A stretch of DNA of 64,000 nucleotides from Halichondria panicea (GCF_963675165.1 NC_087377.1:17278518-17342517); one strand, 5' to 3'. Positions 11,809 to 23,983 are shown, numbered from the stretch's first letter. Numbers and translations: made by a program. The notes: generated by a model not told the origin, from the sequence alone.

Positions 11809-14317
11809 CTACTGTTGAGAGGATTGGTCCACCGTTTCCATAGACATTGAATCTTGCCCGGGGCTACCAGCACTTGAGTTGCTTGTGAGCACATTCTGAG
11901 CCAGAATCAGAGTGTTGAGCAGACTAGCAGCAGCCGCGGCAGAGAGACCACCACCACCACCACCCCCGCCATTGTTGTTGGCTTGTGACAGCATGGAGGA
12001 TTTCGGTACAGGAGTGGACGGAGAAGTGGTCGTGCTCGCAATGGAGGATAGAGTTTGTACGAGTGAGCTTAAGAGTGGTGTGTTTGGATTAGAGGCTCCA
12101 GTCGGCAGCGATGATTGTAAGAGAGGAGAGAATTGTGACGAAGCTGACAAGTGCATAGGTTGTGCTTGCGAAGGTGTCAGGCTGGAGACAATGCCACCAA
12201 GTTGTTGTAGGGATGAGATAGAACTTGGTGTTTGGTTGTGTGCCAGTGAGGTCAACAGAGGGCTGTTGGTGAGGTTCTGTGCCAGGGATAGTAGTAGTTG
12301 CTGTGCTGCTACATTGTTAGTTTGTTGTGTGGATTGTTGTGGAGGGGAGACAGAAGTGGTCGGTGGTGAGTGGGTCACTACTGTGTTGAGGAGACTCTGG
12401 GCCAGAGGAGAGTTTAGAAGTTGCTGGTTAGGTTGCTTTTGACCAGAGGAAGCAGCTGCATCGATTCCAAACTGGATAATCTGTGCTCGAAGAAATGCGT
12501 TCTCTTTCTCTAGGACTTGGATCTGGTTTTGAAGCATTGCTAAAGCGTTGGTTGATTTCTCTGCGATTTTGGCACTGGCTGTGAGTTGTTCGTTTTGAAA
12601 CACGAGCTCTTTCAAGTAGTCCACTGTCTTGTCTAGTACCGTTCCCTTGCTGTACACATACTGCAGTCAGGGAAACATGATGTGAGGGTGAGACATGTAC
12701 GTGGAGATATCAAAAAAACATGCTTAGTTGCTGTTAAAAAATAGCAATTTTATTTTATGTGTAACTAACTACATGTGTTATATACGATGAACTCTGCTGG
12801 ATTCTATGATACTAGTAACTAACGTAACACTGTGCTCTGCACTAAATGCATGCTTAGCAATAATAGTAATTAAAAAAAACCAAGTTAGTGATATTTCAAT
12901 GGTTTTTCCAATAGTACTTTAGTACACACACTCACAGACACACACACTCACCCCGACAATGGAACCAGTAGTTGCGTCTTTCTTCTGACAAGCAGGCACT
13001 ATCTGAGCCAGTACCTTGATGAGCTCGTTGATCCTGTCCCGACGCCGACGCTCAACTGGGCGTGGGAAGAACAACAACAACAACTGGTAATTATCGTGTT
13101 TAGGGCATGTACAATGAAGCTGAGCCAATTGGCAAAATGAATGAACCTTGACCTCACACACACACACGTACACCTACTGTACAGTATAAAAACCAAGACA
13201 TAATTAATAATTAAAATGGACAATAATGCGTTTACAGCATTAGATAGCTTTCACACAACAAGTAAGTTATTAGTTTTGAAAGTGGCAGATTTGATGTTAA
13301 AGCTTCGTAACTGTACTTTGTGGGAAATGCTTCTATTTGATTATGACCACATACGTACATGTACATCTGTTGTACACTATAACTTTCAGTATTGAATTTG
13401 CATCACCCTCATTGTGTGTAGCCTTCCTCTGAGCTTCCCTGTTGGCGGCCATATCCCCAGACCTGCAAACCAACCACCATAATAACAACACTCCTCACAG
13501 TTACCGTATTACTAGAATGTTTTACGAGCATATGTGAATTTTTAAACAATAAAATTGCAAAACCTAATTTTGGGTAAATACACACGATCCTTGCCAGAAC
13601 GCAACAGTTAGATCGCAAAGCGTTGCCGATTTGGCTGATTCACAAAGGTTTTTTTACTGCAAAATATTCTAGTAATACGGTGTGTAGCAAGAATGATGCT
13701 TTCCCTAACATACTGTCATACATGTTATGCAGAGGTAGGCAATCACATGAACTGTGTACTCACAACTGCATTTGAACGATGGGGTCGGCCGTGTGATAAT
13801 CCATAGTTGATATCCCGCTCATCTTGGGTCCTATAGGTCGACCCATTGCATGCAGTATCTCAGCACTACTGGATGGTGGGATCATCACATACAGAGGACC
13901 TGAACACACACACAACAACATATAAAAAGTGACTATTATTATAAAACAATTTTTCAACACCACTTCCAAGAAACCTCAAACATTAGCAATAATACTCATG
14001 GTTCTGCATTTAATTAGTATGTACAAGCACTTGGATAACTTATCGAAGCCTATAACTTTTGGATTTGGCAAAAAAGCAATCGTCACACTGATAAATTTGG
14101 CCTCCATTACTCACCATTTTGTCCAGACTCTGAACCAGATGAGGTGCTCCTAGTGATGAGGAACTGAGATGAGGGGGTGGTCTGTCCACCTTGCTGCATC
14201 TGGATAAGGGCGTGGCCTATAGCGTTGAGGGTGGAGCCATCCTCAGAGGTCATGTCAGAGGGCAAACCATCATCGCTAGTTAGCGTGTGGACCTCCTGTG
14301 TGAGTGGGCAGGAACAA

Positions 14318-14361
<44 letters not shown>

Positions 14362-15237
14362 TGTGTGTGTGTGAGTGTGTGTGTGTGTGTGTGTGTTCGT
14401 TATTTGGGAGGTAGTTACCATCATGCAAATTCTAACCATGTAATACGAAAGCGAAAATAGTACAAAAACGAAAAGTCTTAGAAGCCGGATACTTTAAAAA
14501 AGCGTTTTTAAGTGCTAGTTTTTATAATTATATTACTTGGTGTGAAGTGTGTGTGTGTGTTACCTGGGTATCATGCACAAGGCCAAAGTTAGGGCCCAAG
14601 TCACTGGCCTGTAGCTGCTCCACACTCTCCCCATCATCACTCTGACTTATCTCTATCTCAAACTGTGAACTGGGTACCACCTCTTCAGTAGCGATAGTAA
14701 CCGTCTCCACGTCGGTCGGCTCTGTCCCTACGTGTAGTATCTCTGTATTAAAACAGTTTTTAAGTGTTTGTTTTTATGTTACTTGGTGTGAACTCTGTGT
14801 GGGTACATACCTGGGTATCATGCACAAGACCAAAGTTAGGGTCCACATCATAACCAACTACACATTATACACAAGTACCGTACTTGTTCAATTTAAGGTG
14901 ACCCTCCAAATATGCGACACCCTCGATCTTAGGTAATTTTCTGACCTCTAAAAGTAGCGACTGCTGCGTGTGACAATTATTTTTTTATGTTGCATCCTAA
15001 ATAGTGGTGAAACCACAGCCTCGATTCCAGGCCGCTAGAAACAATATAATTTTAAGCATCCTGTAATCGAGGATAGTAGAGTAACCTCCAATTAGATGCG
15101 ACCCTCTAAATATGCGAAACCAGGAATTTTTCTCAACCTCCAAAAGAAATGACATCTCGCTTTGTAATTATTTACGAATAAGTACATTACCTTGTTCTTG
15201 ATGAAGGTTCCTCAGTAGTCCCTGTCCATGGACTCAT
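11809..15237 (-). CDS. USF-like bHLH leucine-zipper transcription factor
   Basis: Minus-strand exons: 15191-15237 (tentative start), 14564-14742, 14115-14295, 13764-13899, 13407-13462, 12952-13055 and 11809-12660. The last five join in phase. The DNA-binding part is split over three exons: QRKATHNE, then VERRRRDRINELIKVLAQIV, then SKGTVLDKTVDYLKEL. The HNEVERRRRD basic region is the USF-type signature, with Glu and Arg residues that read CACGTG. A leucine-zipper follows (LQNQIQVLEKENAFLRAQI), then a long Ser/Gln/Thr-rich tail with poly-Gly and poly-Ala. The N-terminus is acidic and Gln-rich, as in activation domains. The first-exon junction is out of phase as drawn, so the true start is unsure. 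Its 5-prime end faces E-boxes at 15350-15377. Confidence 0.8.
13504..13680. mobile_element. CCGTATTACTAG miniature TIR element in USF-like intron
   Basis: Same insertion as 5372-5576, with ends CCGTATTACTAG and CTAGTAATACGG. The left TA is intact; the right flank reads TG. Confidence 0.55.
14321..14396. repeat. (GT)n microsatellite
   Basis: GT tract with two GA interruptions in the intron between USF-like exons 14115-14295 and 14564-14742. Confidence 0.95.
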
Positions 15238-15349
15238 GTCTTCAGCCTTCACCAATACAGACAAATAGTTTGATCACTTGCGCTTTGCTCGCGCGCTCAG
15301 AGCTTCAAAACTGACTGCATAATTTCTGTTTTTCTAGCTCTGGAAGCAC

Positions 15350-15377
15350 CACGTGGTTTAGCTTGTTATTGCACGTG
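15350..15377. promoter_or_regulatory. Paired CACGTG E-boxes, ancestral promoter of gene C
   Basis: CACGTG at 15350-15355 and 15372-15377, 113-140 bp upstream of the putative USF-like ATG at 15237. By comparison with genes A and B they belonged to the promoter shared with gene C. A transposon nest (15438-20629) now separates them from that gene by about 5.4 kb. Confidence 0.5.
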
Positions 15378-16855
15378 ACAGATTACTGCAGAGAAAGAGG
15401 GCGTGTCTTGTTAGCTGCTGTTTTTCTGTATCATGCTTAGCCTCCTTCACCTAGCCTCCTTCGCAGCCTCTACTTTTTCTGTTCTTTGTCACAGAAGAGA
15501 AAATTGGAGGAACTGTCACGAAAATTTTGGTCCGCCGATAATTTCAGTCCGGGGACTGAAATTTTCGGTCCCCCAGACCAATTTTAGCTGATAATGTTGG
15601 TCCGCCCTCGAAAAAAGTAGTCCTGGTTGCTGCGCAACTTGCACAGCTTTTGATGCAGCTGAAAAGTTTGTTCCAGTTATTCTTATGGAGCTTGAGCTAC
15701 ACACAGGGGAGGAAGAGCTGATAGAAGAGGTATTCCACTATGTAACCACCAAGGAGTACCCTGATGACTGTAAAGAGGGAAGAAAAAGGGTCATCAGAAG
15801 AAAGGCCAAGCAGTTTGTAGTGAACAATGGTGACTTCATGTACAAACACAAGAGCCTGAAAGGACAGAGTGAGTTGGTGTATCTGTAATGTAGTTGAAAT
15901 TACAATCATTACAGGAGTGGCCATCTCTAGGTATATATAACGCGTCATTTATGTTCGATTCTTCTGGTATTATAGCTCCTATATATTGCCTTCTCGATAT
16001 TTTAGGATGATGTGTTGATCCGATACATTATCAACCGAAGAGAGAGAAAGAAAATACTGTTTGCTTGCCATGTTGATGAAAAATCTGGACATATGGGGGT
16101 GACTCGCACACTTGCCCGAATTAAGGAGCGTTACATGTGGCATGGCATGGTAAAGGGTGTGAAAGAAATGGTTAGTAGATTTGCTCATCTGTCCTTGTAT
16201 TTTAGTGCACATAATAGTCAATATCTATAATTATTGGGATGTCAACTTGGTTCTGTATTATTGTTACACCTACATGTATACAAAGTTATCAAACAGTAAC
16301 ACCTTCCCTCAATATTTATGTGTCTACTTTATAGGTGTCTACTTGTGACATTTGCCAGCGAGTTAATCGAAAGCTAACTACTGGCAGGCCCGAACTTCAC
16401 CCCATTCGTGTGCAGTTTCCTTGGTACATGCTAGGAATTGATTTTGTTGGTCCTCTCTCTCCAACTGCTAACGATGGTTCCCGCTACATCTTAACCATGA
16501 GCGATTACTTTACCAAGTGGGTAGAAGCTATTCCTACACCTGACAAGAGTGCATCATCAGTAGCAACATCATTGTTCAAGGTATAAATTATGTATGAATG
16601 TGCCACACACATACACAATGCACCCACTGCATGCACGCACGGGCAATAAATAATGATCACACACTTTTCCTTCTTAGGTATTTATGAGAATGGGTCTGCC
16701 TCGGGTAATACTCTCAGATCAAGGACGTGAATTCAACAATGATTTAGACACTAGTCTCTGTTCTCTCCTGGGGATCCAGCGTCGCCTTACAACTCCTTAC
16801 CACCCTCAGGTATGCACTACAGTTTTAAAACTATAATTATATCACACTTGTACTC

Positions 16856-17810
16856 AGAGGATATGCACCCATAATTATATTCTCCGCTATACCGTGGTCA
16901 GGGGCGATCCTAGGATTCAGTGAATGGAGGTGCTCATTGCGCGCAAAGCGCGCCGCAAAATTTAAACCACGCCCACTTCCGGGAAGTCACCCCCCTTTTG
17001 TCGGCAACGCCCACTGTTTTCTAGATGGTGCACAGTACTGACAGTATTATACAACATCAGCAAGTCAAGAATGTTTATGACCAGAAGCTCAATTCGCCTG
17101 GGATGGCAAACTCTAGCCAACTCTTCTGATCTGACGACAGTCTTGATTCTTTTCTTTTCAGGCCACTAAAAGATTGATCAGCTTACCAGGAGATGATAGG
17201 CAGCGTACAAAGTATGACCACCAGTACCTTGATGTTGAGGAAAAGAGACTTTGTAGTTTACATTGCAAACATTGATTATTATTAATTTATTGTACATACA
17301 TGTAGGCTTAATTATATAATTATACTATACATTCATGTACCTCATGTACCTGGATCCAAGAACCTTGTTGTGCTGCATGTTGTGAAGCAATCAAGTGTTC
17401 TATGTGTTTGATACAGCAAACCACTTCCTGCTGCCTAGCCTTATATTGAGCCCCTCCCCACTCTTTACTAGTTCCCATGGATATCCCAGTAACGATCGAA
17501 GAAAAGTAAGTTTTTTAGGCCAGCTTAGCTAGCTAGCTAGATCTAACTGGTATAAAGTTATTGTAACTATCACTATTAAGCTGTAGATAGCTGCAGTAAG
17601 TGTAGCTTCCTTCTAGCCAGCCAGTGATGGTTGAACTATCTACTTGAGCTTCTCTGAGTCTGTATAGGGTGCTGGAGCACCAGAGTCTGGATGGGGGTGC
17701 TGGAGCACCCTAAGCACCACCCTGTGTACGCCCCTGGTGGTTATATACTCCTTGGCTATGCCTCAAAGTAATCATGGCATAGCGGAGGATACATAGGTGC
17801 ATATCCTCCT
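16856..17810. mobile_element. TIR element inside an integrase intron
   Basis: Inverted ends AGAGGATATGCACC (left) and GGTGCATATCCTCCT (right) bound an insertion in the intron between exons 16678-16809 and 17858. Near both ends lie inverted CTCCGCTAT / ATAGCGGAG blocks. It carries a second nested element (16899-17736). Boundaries are approximate; I could not fix the target duplication. Confidence 0.55.
16899..17736. mobile_element. CAGGGGCG TIR element, hAT-like ends
   Basis: Starts CAGGGGCGATCC and ends GTACGCCCCTG, nested within the previous element. CAGGGGCG ends are common in hAT transposons. The flanks share GTGGT (16894-16898 and 17737-17741), shorter than the usual 8-bp hAT duplication. 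A short open segment near 17160-17270 is not recognisable as transposase. Confidence 0.5.
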
Positions 17811-19835
17811 GATATATCCTATATTTAAGTATTTTCAACTATAATATTATTTTATAGACTAACGGCTTGGACGAGCGTTTCAATCAGACGTTGCAAAACA
17901 TGCTAGAAGACTGGAGTAGCTACCTGGACACATGTGTTTTCGCATGCCATACCTCTCGTCATAATTCAACAAAGTTTACTCCTTTTGAACTCATGTTCAA
18001 TCGTCAAGCTACTCTTCCCATTGATGTAGAAGTCTCAAGCATTTCTCCTGACCAAGCTGCTCGCGAGTATATATCAGCAGCAAATGCCCAATCTAGATGT
18101 TACACGTACTCGTGAACACAATCATGTACGACTGAGCCAAGCAAAAACCTATATTCTTGCCGCCCAAAAGAAACAGAAGGAATTGTATGATAAGAAACAT
18201 GCACAGCCTAAGAGATATATGGTTGGTCAATTAGTCCTGAAACTAAATCATACTCGCAAAAAGACAAAAGGTGGGAAGCTGAAGAAGAGGTACACTGGCC
18301 CTTACAAAATCATCTCTGTTAAACCACGAGGTGCATATGAGATAAGCGATGGATCAAAGACAGTACTAAAGCCATACAACGATCCACCTACTTGCGATTC
18401 TGGATCAATGGACTCTGCTCACTCTCCTCCTGAGGACTCTGCTCACATAACCTCTGCTCACCTGGAATCCCCTCTTGAAGACTCCGCTCACACAACCTCC
18501 GCTCACCTGGAATGCCAGAGATGGCGACTATGGAAAACTGGGTGGAATGCAGCACATGCAAGGAGTGGTATCATTACGACACCTGTGTGAACGTTCCTGC
18601 CGCTTTTCTCAAAAAATCAGCTGTTTGGCACTGTATGCAGTGCAGTGCTAAACCAGTCTAAGACGTAACTGTTAACCGTCCATAAACTATGAACCATGCA
18701 CCCGTACCGTCTGTATCTATTCCCGGACAGAACTTCGGCATTATAATTATACGTAGTAGTAGTAACATTATTTTATCAAGCTGTAAAACTGTCAATCGTT
18801 AATAGATCTTTCTTTTGAAACACTTGAGTCTTAAGAATGTGGAGGCCTCAAGGTTCACATGCTGCAGCTCTATCTAGTACACCTGGCTGACAAGCTAGGC
18901 TGCTATAGTTCCTGAATATTATGTGACTGCGTCCCCTACATACGCTCCTGGTCCAGAGACGTCTTTTTGTCTAGGCGGACTGATTATTTCAGGGGGGGAC
19001 CAATTTTTTCTGAAAATTTCAGTCCCCGGACCGAAATTTTCATTGAAAAAATTGGTCCCCGGACCAGTTTTTTCAGGACCATTTTTCCAGTGACAGAACA
19101 AAGAAAGAAAGAAGGAAGCAACTAAGAAAAAGGAGAGCCTGCCTTGCTAAGTCGCGTGATCCCCTACTGACGTAGACAAATTTTAACGAGCGTGGGAGAT
19201 AGAAAACCTCAATAACTGTCCTCCCACACAGTACTTGGAGCGCATTTACCAGGAACATAATCTGTACAGTACAGTGCAGTAGAGTCAGCCTTCATGAGAC
19301 CTTTAGTCAGTAGAGGAAGTATGAAAGACTAGAGTAGAGTAGACTATACACTGCTGTAATAATTAATCAAGTGGGTCTGTTCTGAACTCAAGAAAAAAAA
19401 CTGAGCTAAATTTAGATATTTAGTCTCTTTAGTCTTTACTAGGTAAGCCCTCGTCTACAATGTCTCCACGCTTGATTCTGGCTTACTATCTACGATGCTA
19501 ACAGCTTTTATTTAGAGTTTGCAATGCGTAGGCATGCTGTAGCTTTTTGCTCTGTCAGGCTCCGCCCAGCTAGTGATTGCCCACGTTTATTTTCACTCGT
19601 CTACCACTCGTCTACTATACCGTCACGCGACTTAGCAAGGCAGGCTCTCCTTTTTTCTTAGTCTCTTCCTTCTTTCTTTCTTTGTTCCTCCAATTCTTCC
19701 CGTATTTTATCTTATTGAACTGCAGTGACAAAGAACAGAAAAAGGAGAGGCTGCGAAGGAGGCTATCCTTCACCGGCCTTAATAGTGGGAAGTGCGGCCT
19801 GGGATCGAGGCTATATCATGCTGTGAAGATACTGT

Positions 19836-20629
19836 GGGTCCAGAGGAGGGAGGACACGATTAACCTTAGCTCTAATTAGCTAATTATCGGGACCTTTTAA
19901 TTACATTCTTTGAACGATTCATCTTTTCTTTCTTTATAACCTCTACATATTGGGACACACAGAACAGTACTGTACAGTAGTATGAGTGACAGGCAATTCT
20001 TGCAGGCACAGAGCAAACCATACAAATAAAGGGGTGCTAGAAGCTGAGACTGTTAGTGTCATTGATGTTCTTCATGTTGGAGACACTCTGAACTAAACAA
20101 TTCCATGTTGCAGCTTTATCACAGAGACAGGAGTGCCTGGGGTGCTTCTCACAGGGATCTTGGAGACAGGAGTACCTGGGGTGCTCCTCATAGGGATCCT
20201 GGAGACAGGATCAAGAGTGCTTCTCACAGAGACAAGATCAGAGTGCCTGGGATGCTTCTCACAGGGATCTTAGAGATAGGAGTACTTGAGGTGCTTCTTA
20301 TAGGTCCTATTACCTTCAGGTCCTGACAACTTGGCCATAGGGGTACCTCCAGTAGGAGAAAAGGCTCTAGCTCTTGTGTCCAATATGTAGAGGTTATAAA
20401 GAAAGAAAAGATGAATTGTTCAAAGAATGTAATTAAAAGGTCGCGATAATTAGCTAATTAGAGCTAAGGTTAATCGTGTCCTCCCTCCTCTGCTGTGGGT
20501 CAGGTGGCATATACGGCACCGGATGTAATTTTGAAGGGGGAGGGGTTGGGGTTAGCTTAGGGAAAATAACAAGAATTAGGGCGTGTCCACATCCGGTGCA
20601 CATCCGGTGCCGTATATGCCACCTCATCC
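19836..20629. mobile_element. GGGTCAGGTGGCAT TIR element, split by a nested insertion
   Basis: Left end GGGTC (19836-19840) continues at 20502 as AGGTGGCATATACGG. The right end is the inverse, CCGTATATGCCACCT (20600-20624) plus CATCC. The 25-bp inner inverted repeat (20502-20526 and 20600-20624) is perfect. Flanking 8-bp duplication GATACTGT is at 19828-19835 and 20630-20637. Without the nested insertion the element is about 140 bp. It lies in the former promoter or 5-prime region of gene C. Confidence 0.65.
19841..20492. mobile_element. CAGAGGAGGGAGG TIR element with internal minisatellite
   Basis: Long inverted ends (about 19841-19964 and 20376-20492) beginning CAGAGGAGGGAGGACACG, flanked by the 9-bp duplication CTGTGGGTC (19832-19840 and 20493-20501). 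The centre (about 20118-20307) has degenerate repeats of CTTCTCACAGGGATCTTGG and GGAGACAGGAGTACC. No coding region. Nine-base duplication suggests a MULE-like foldback element. Confidence 0.7.
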
Positions 20630-20814
20630 GATACTGTACTGTACAGAGCCTCTGGATTATTATCAGTGAGTGCAGACGTAGACAGCACTGTTTACTGCAT
20701 GTACATGATTTAGATGGCATGATATAATTTGCACACACTAATTGATAGTAATTCTGACATAATATATAATTATTATACATTCATGTTTATCTTATTCCAC
20801 TCTCTACAGAGAAG

Positions 20815-23661
20815 ATGTCTGACTATCTGACAATAGTAGATCTAGGAGATCTATACATAGCTACGTTTGATGCTCGAATCAAGTGGAGAAACTTCTTGCT
20901 AGTTCTTAAAATACCCTCGGATACCATCGACAGCATTGGGAAAGATTGGAGCAACAATCCTGATGACTGCTATCGTGAGGGTTTGAAAGAATGGCTGAAA
21001 GGTGGTGAGCGAAGCTGGGAAGATGTTGTCAAAGCTTTGTCAAGTCCCATCGTGCGTGAAGTTCACATAGCCAGGACCATCGAGAAAGATCATCCTAGTG
21101 CAAGCAATCCTAAAAGAATAAAATTACAGGGTAAGTACCAATGGCACATTAATACATAATTATACATGTTAATACGTTATCTTTCAACCTCATGCACACA
21201 ATATTCTTTAGTTGACGAAAATCACCAGTTGATCAACGATGATTTGACTGTTTTCCTAGACGAGCGTCTCGGTAAAGGTGCATTTGGAGCAGTCTTCAAA
21301 GGCAGTTACAGGGGCGAGATATGTGCAGTCAAAGTGCTGCTTCACGATGCTATGGAGATGCAAGCAAGTATTCCAGTCGGCAAAAACGAAGAAGCTAGCG
21401 ATGCAATTGATCGTGAAAGTGATTTTCTCAAGTCGTTCCAGCACCCAAATGTTGTTCAGTTTTTGGCAACTGCCAAGCACCCTAAATCAGGGAGTACAAT
21501 CCTCGTTGTTGAGCTGATGGATTGCAATCTGAGATCCTATTTCTCTGGCCTTGATGAAGAGTCCCTCACTAGCGAATGTGAAATTAGCCTCTCCAAAGAC
21601 ATGGCTTGTGGTCTGGCCTACATTCACACCAAGAATATTATCCATTGTGACCTCTGTGGCGATAACGTCTTACTGATTCAGAAGCTTACACGACCAGTGC
21701 CTGTTGCAAAGATTTCCGACTTTGGTATGTCACGGCTATATGATTCCTCCAAGCTTAGCCACACCCTCACAGCCGTTGGTCACCGTATGGGGTATCTACC
21801 TATTGAGGCTATTCGATTGGAAGAAGAGAAATACGATAGTAGCCTGGATGTGTTTTCCTATGGGGTGATTGTGACACAGATTGTTTGCAAGCTGGAGACC
21901 ATTAAATCAGCCAAGGATCGATCATTCCATGTTGCCCAGATACCTCACACACACAGGTTGAGGAAGCTTATTGACAGTTGTTTGCAAGAAGACATGAGGA
22001 GGAGACCATCTGCCAGGGACATCTGTGAGTCAATGATAATTATGTGTTTTACAATTCCGCTAACCCTAACGAAAAAAATCATATTCGTCTGTATTAATGT
22101 TGGTATCGATTTTCTAGATGCTTACTTGACGAGAGGTTCTGGTTCAGTGGAGGCAACAAAGAGGGAGTCAAAGGACACTCAACCAGTCAAGAAGGTGCGT
22201 ACATGTAGTGTGATAATGAGATTCCCACAGCAACAATAGTATTGTACCTTAACATGCATGGATGCTGTCTCATGTGTTAAGCCGTAACTACACATCCGTT
22301 TGAGTGTGCCTATAATTATGTACTTCCTTTAGCAAAAATTGTTGTTTGTTCTCGTTCTGTTGTAGAATTTCCACTAATGATATTCATGTCTGTGTTTTAA
22401 TTCAAAGATTTCCACCAACGTTCCCCTGTACAGGCACACAGGGAACAGATTAAGCACAAAGATGCTGAGCTGGTCAGGAGAGACGCCATCATTCAACAGC
22501 AGAGACAGGTGAGACAAAGTGCACCATTATATTATTGCAGAGCTATAGTAGAAGCTTTGATCTCTTATAATCGTACTGTACATTCTATTAGACTGGTGGG
22601 CGTGGCCTCTTAAGATAATTAGAGAAAGTGATTTAGTGTGCATGCAATTATTGCTACAAGTAACACTCGCTTGTTAGTAGACACTATCCTAATTACACTC
22701 ATTCATTATTCAGGGTCCCCCTCCCAGAGAGTTGAGACCTCCACTCACTCTGAAATGCAGAAGGGGAAAAGACATGCCAATCAAGATGGGTGGCTCGGTA
22801 CAGAGTGTTGTTATCGGTGACACGGTGTATGTTGGTGGAGGGTTTGCAGACAATGATCATGACAGGTGTACAGTGATGAAGCTCGAGCAAGATCAATGGA
22901 CCAAACTACTAGAGTACACTGCCATGTGGTTCGCTATGACATCACTCGCTAGTCGACTAGTGCTGGTGGGAGGAATTGATTCAAGAAACAAAAAATGCAC
23001 CAATCAGCTTGCAGTGTTTGAATCAAGGGAATGGACTCACCCGTACCCACCAATGAACATTGCTCGTTCTCACTCAACAGCTGTCTCCTTCAACGACCAC
23101 ATCATTGTAGCTGGTGGGAATGATGATAAAGGACGTACCCTCTCCTCTGTGGAGGTGTTGGACGTGGCATCAAGAAGATGGTACATTGCTCAGTCACTAC
23201 CTAACCCACGATCAGTACTGAAATCGACTCTCATAGGAAACACCCTCTACCTAATGGGAGGGTGGGATCACATTGGGGTAACCAAGACAGTGCACAACGT
23301 CGACCTCACTGAACTCGTTGCAAAGGCCCATTCGAACCTGGACACACCCACTCTCTGGCAGACCTTACAGGAAGCACCACTCGAGTTGTCAGCTCCTCTC
23401 AGTATTGGGAGGTCACTATTAGACGTTGGTGGACGGGACGACAGACACAACCCAAGTTCATCGATACACCTCTACCAGCCTGACACCAGGAGGTGGGTGA
23501 AAGTGGGAGACCTGCCTACTGCACGATACTGCTGCACATGCTCAGTACTTCCTAGTGGAGATGTCATTGTAACGGGAGGACTGACAGAACTATTAGAGGC
23601 AGAACTGTTTATTACTGATTATATTCAAACTGTTGATTTCTTCTCTATAAGTGCTAATTAG
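20815..23661 (+). CDS. Gene C: death domain - kinase (HCD) - linker - Kelch receptor
   Basis: Exons 20815-21130, 21212-22024, 22118-22194, 22434-22508 and 22714-23661, all in phase; 742 residues. The death domain matches gene A closely (LYIATFDARIKWRNFLLVLK kept). The kinase has GKGAFG, the CAVK lysine, the catalytic Asp and DFG, but the usual HRD reads HCD, losing the Arg that normally contacts the phosphorylated activation loop. Two residues (Ile-Gln) are inserted after NVLL. The intron at 22025-22117 is open in frame, so retention would extend the linker region rather than end the protein at once. Six Kelch motifs fill the last exon, with a longer, divergent C-terminal loop (TELLEAELFITDY). 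Its promoter is displaced by the transposon nest upstream. Confidence 0.85.
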
Positions 23662-23864
23662 TTATTTTGTTAATTGTTTCTCTTTAATTGTGCGATGAGT
23701 TTATAACGATATTGATATTCTTTTTATCATGTTGAGAAAATTAAGTTGCAACAAAATTTTATCGCATATAATTATAGTTATTATGATGACATGAAGTGGT
23801 ACATACATAATTACATTGCCAGAAAATAGTACAAAAACAGACAAAATAATAATATTTAACAGTC

Positions 23865-23983
23865 TCATAACAAGTTCAGGTCCTTGGTTGGGGTCTTGTC
23901 CGAGGGTAGGGTGGACGCCTTCTCCCAGAATACAAAGTCTATCTCCTCTTCCGAGTCAGACAGTGAGGGGTGGGGCTCGGGAA
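23865..23983 (-). CDS. Acidic terminal exon (copy after gene C)
   Basis: Open copy of the exon at 10764-10882 with the DSEEE form, tail-to-tail with gene C. Further minus-strand exons of the same gene were not identified nearby. Confidence 0.45.

Larger units (their letters stand above)
15685..18661 (+). pseudogene. Ginger integrase with GPY motif and PHD finger, frame-broken
   Basis: Exons 15685-15876, 16006-16170, 16335-16580, 16678-16809 and one from 17858, all phase 0. The zinc-binding HHCC domain is visible (His residues in HVDEKSGHMG, Cys in STCDICQ). The DDE core shows GIDFVGP, LSDQGREF and HPQTNGLDERF, so all three acidic residues are present. A one-base frame change occurs between about 18075 and 18090. 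The next frame carries KKRYTGPYKI, the GPY motif. Repeats of a SAH motif follow (18415-18510). A third frame at 18521-18661 encodes a PHD-finger-like end with WVECSTCKEWYH and WHCMQC. Two frame changes suggest an inactive copy, unless unseen introns restore the frame. Confidence 0.75.
15514..19095. mobile_element. Ginger-type DNA transposon
   Basis: Begins TGTCACGAAAA and ends with the inverted TTTTTCCAGTGACA, flanked by the 4-bp duplication GAAC (15510-15513 and 19096-19099). The uninterrupted inverted copy of the host repeat near 19690 gives the empty site with a single GAAC. Both ends contain short inverted GGTCC/GGACC-rich subrepeats. It carries a multi-exon integrase gene and lacks LTRs, reverse transcriptase and gag. 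TGT ends, 4-bp duplication and an intron-bearing gypsy-like integrase match the Ginger1 group. Confidence 0.8.
15438..19813. mobile_element. TAGCCTCC TIR element (MULE-like), carrying a nested Ginger element
   Basis: Starts TAGCCTCCTTCAC and ends GGGATCGAGGCTA. It is flanked by the perfect 9-bp duplication TATCATGCT (15429-15437 and 19814-19822). Nine-base duplications are typical of Mutator-like elements. Its left part (about 15455-15513 plus 19096-19150) recurs inverted and uninterrupted at about 19620-19770, so the element is largely palindromic. About 0.8 kb is its own sequence; the rest is the Ginger insertion. No transposase of its own is seen. Interior from 19150 to 19600 shows no coding sequence. 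Confidence 0.75.

Noticed and set aside
11912-12442. 176-codon plus-strand open frame over the USF-like C-terminal exon
   Set aside because: It is antisense to the Ser/Gln-rich exon, with Cys-rich nonsense composition, and has no splice or homology support.
15514-19095. Interpretation of the integrase gene as an endogenous retrovirus or LTR retrotransposon
   Set aside because: Spliceosomal introns, terminal inverted repeats with 4-bp duplication, and no LTR, gag, protease or reverse transcriptase favour a Ginger DNA transposon.
19577-19879. 100-codon Phe/Leu-rich plus-strand frame resembling a membrane segment
   Set aside because: It covers the T-rich arm of a palindromic transposon and the MULE-like end. 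Hydrophobicity comes from TTC/CTT runs.
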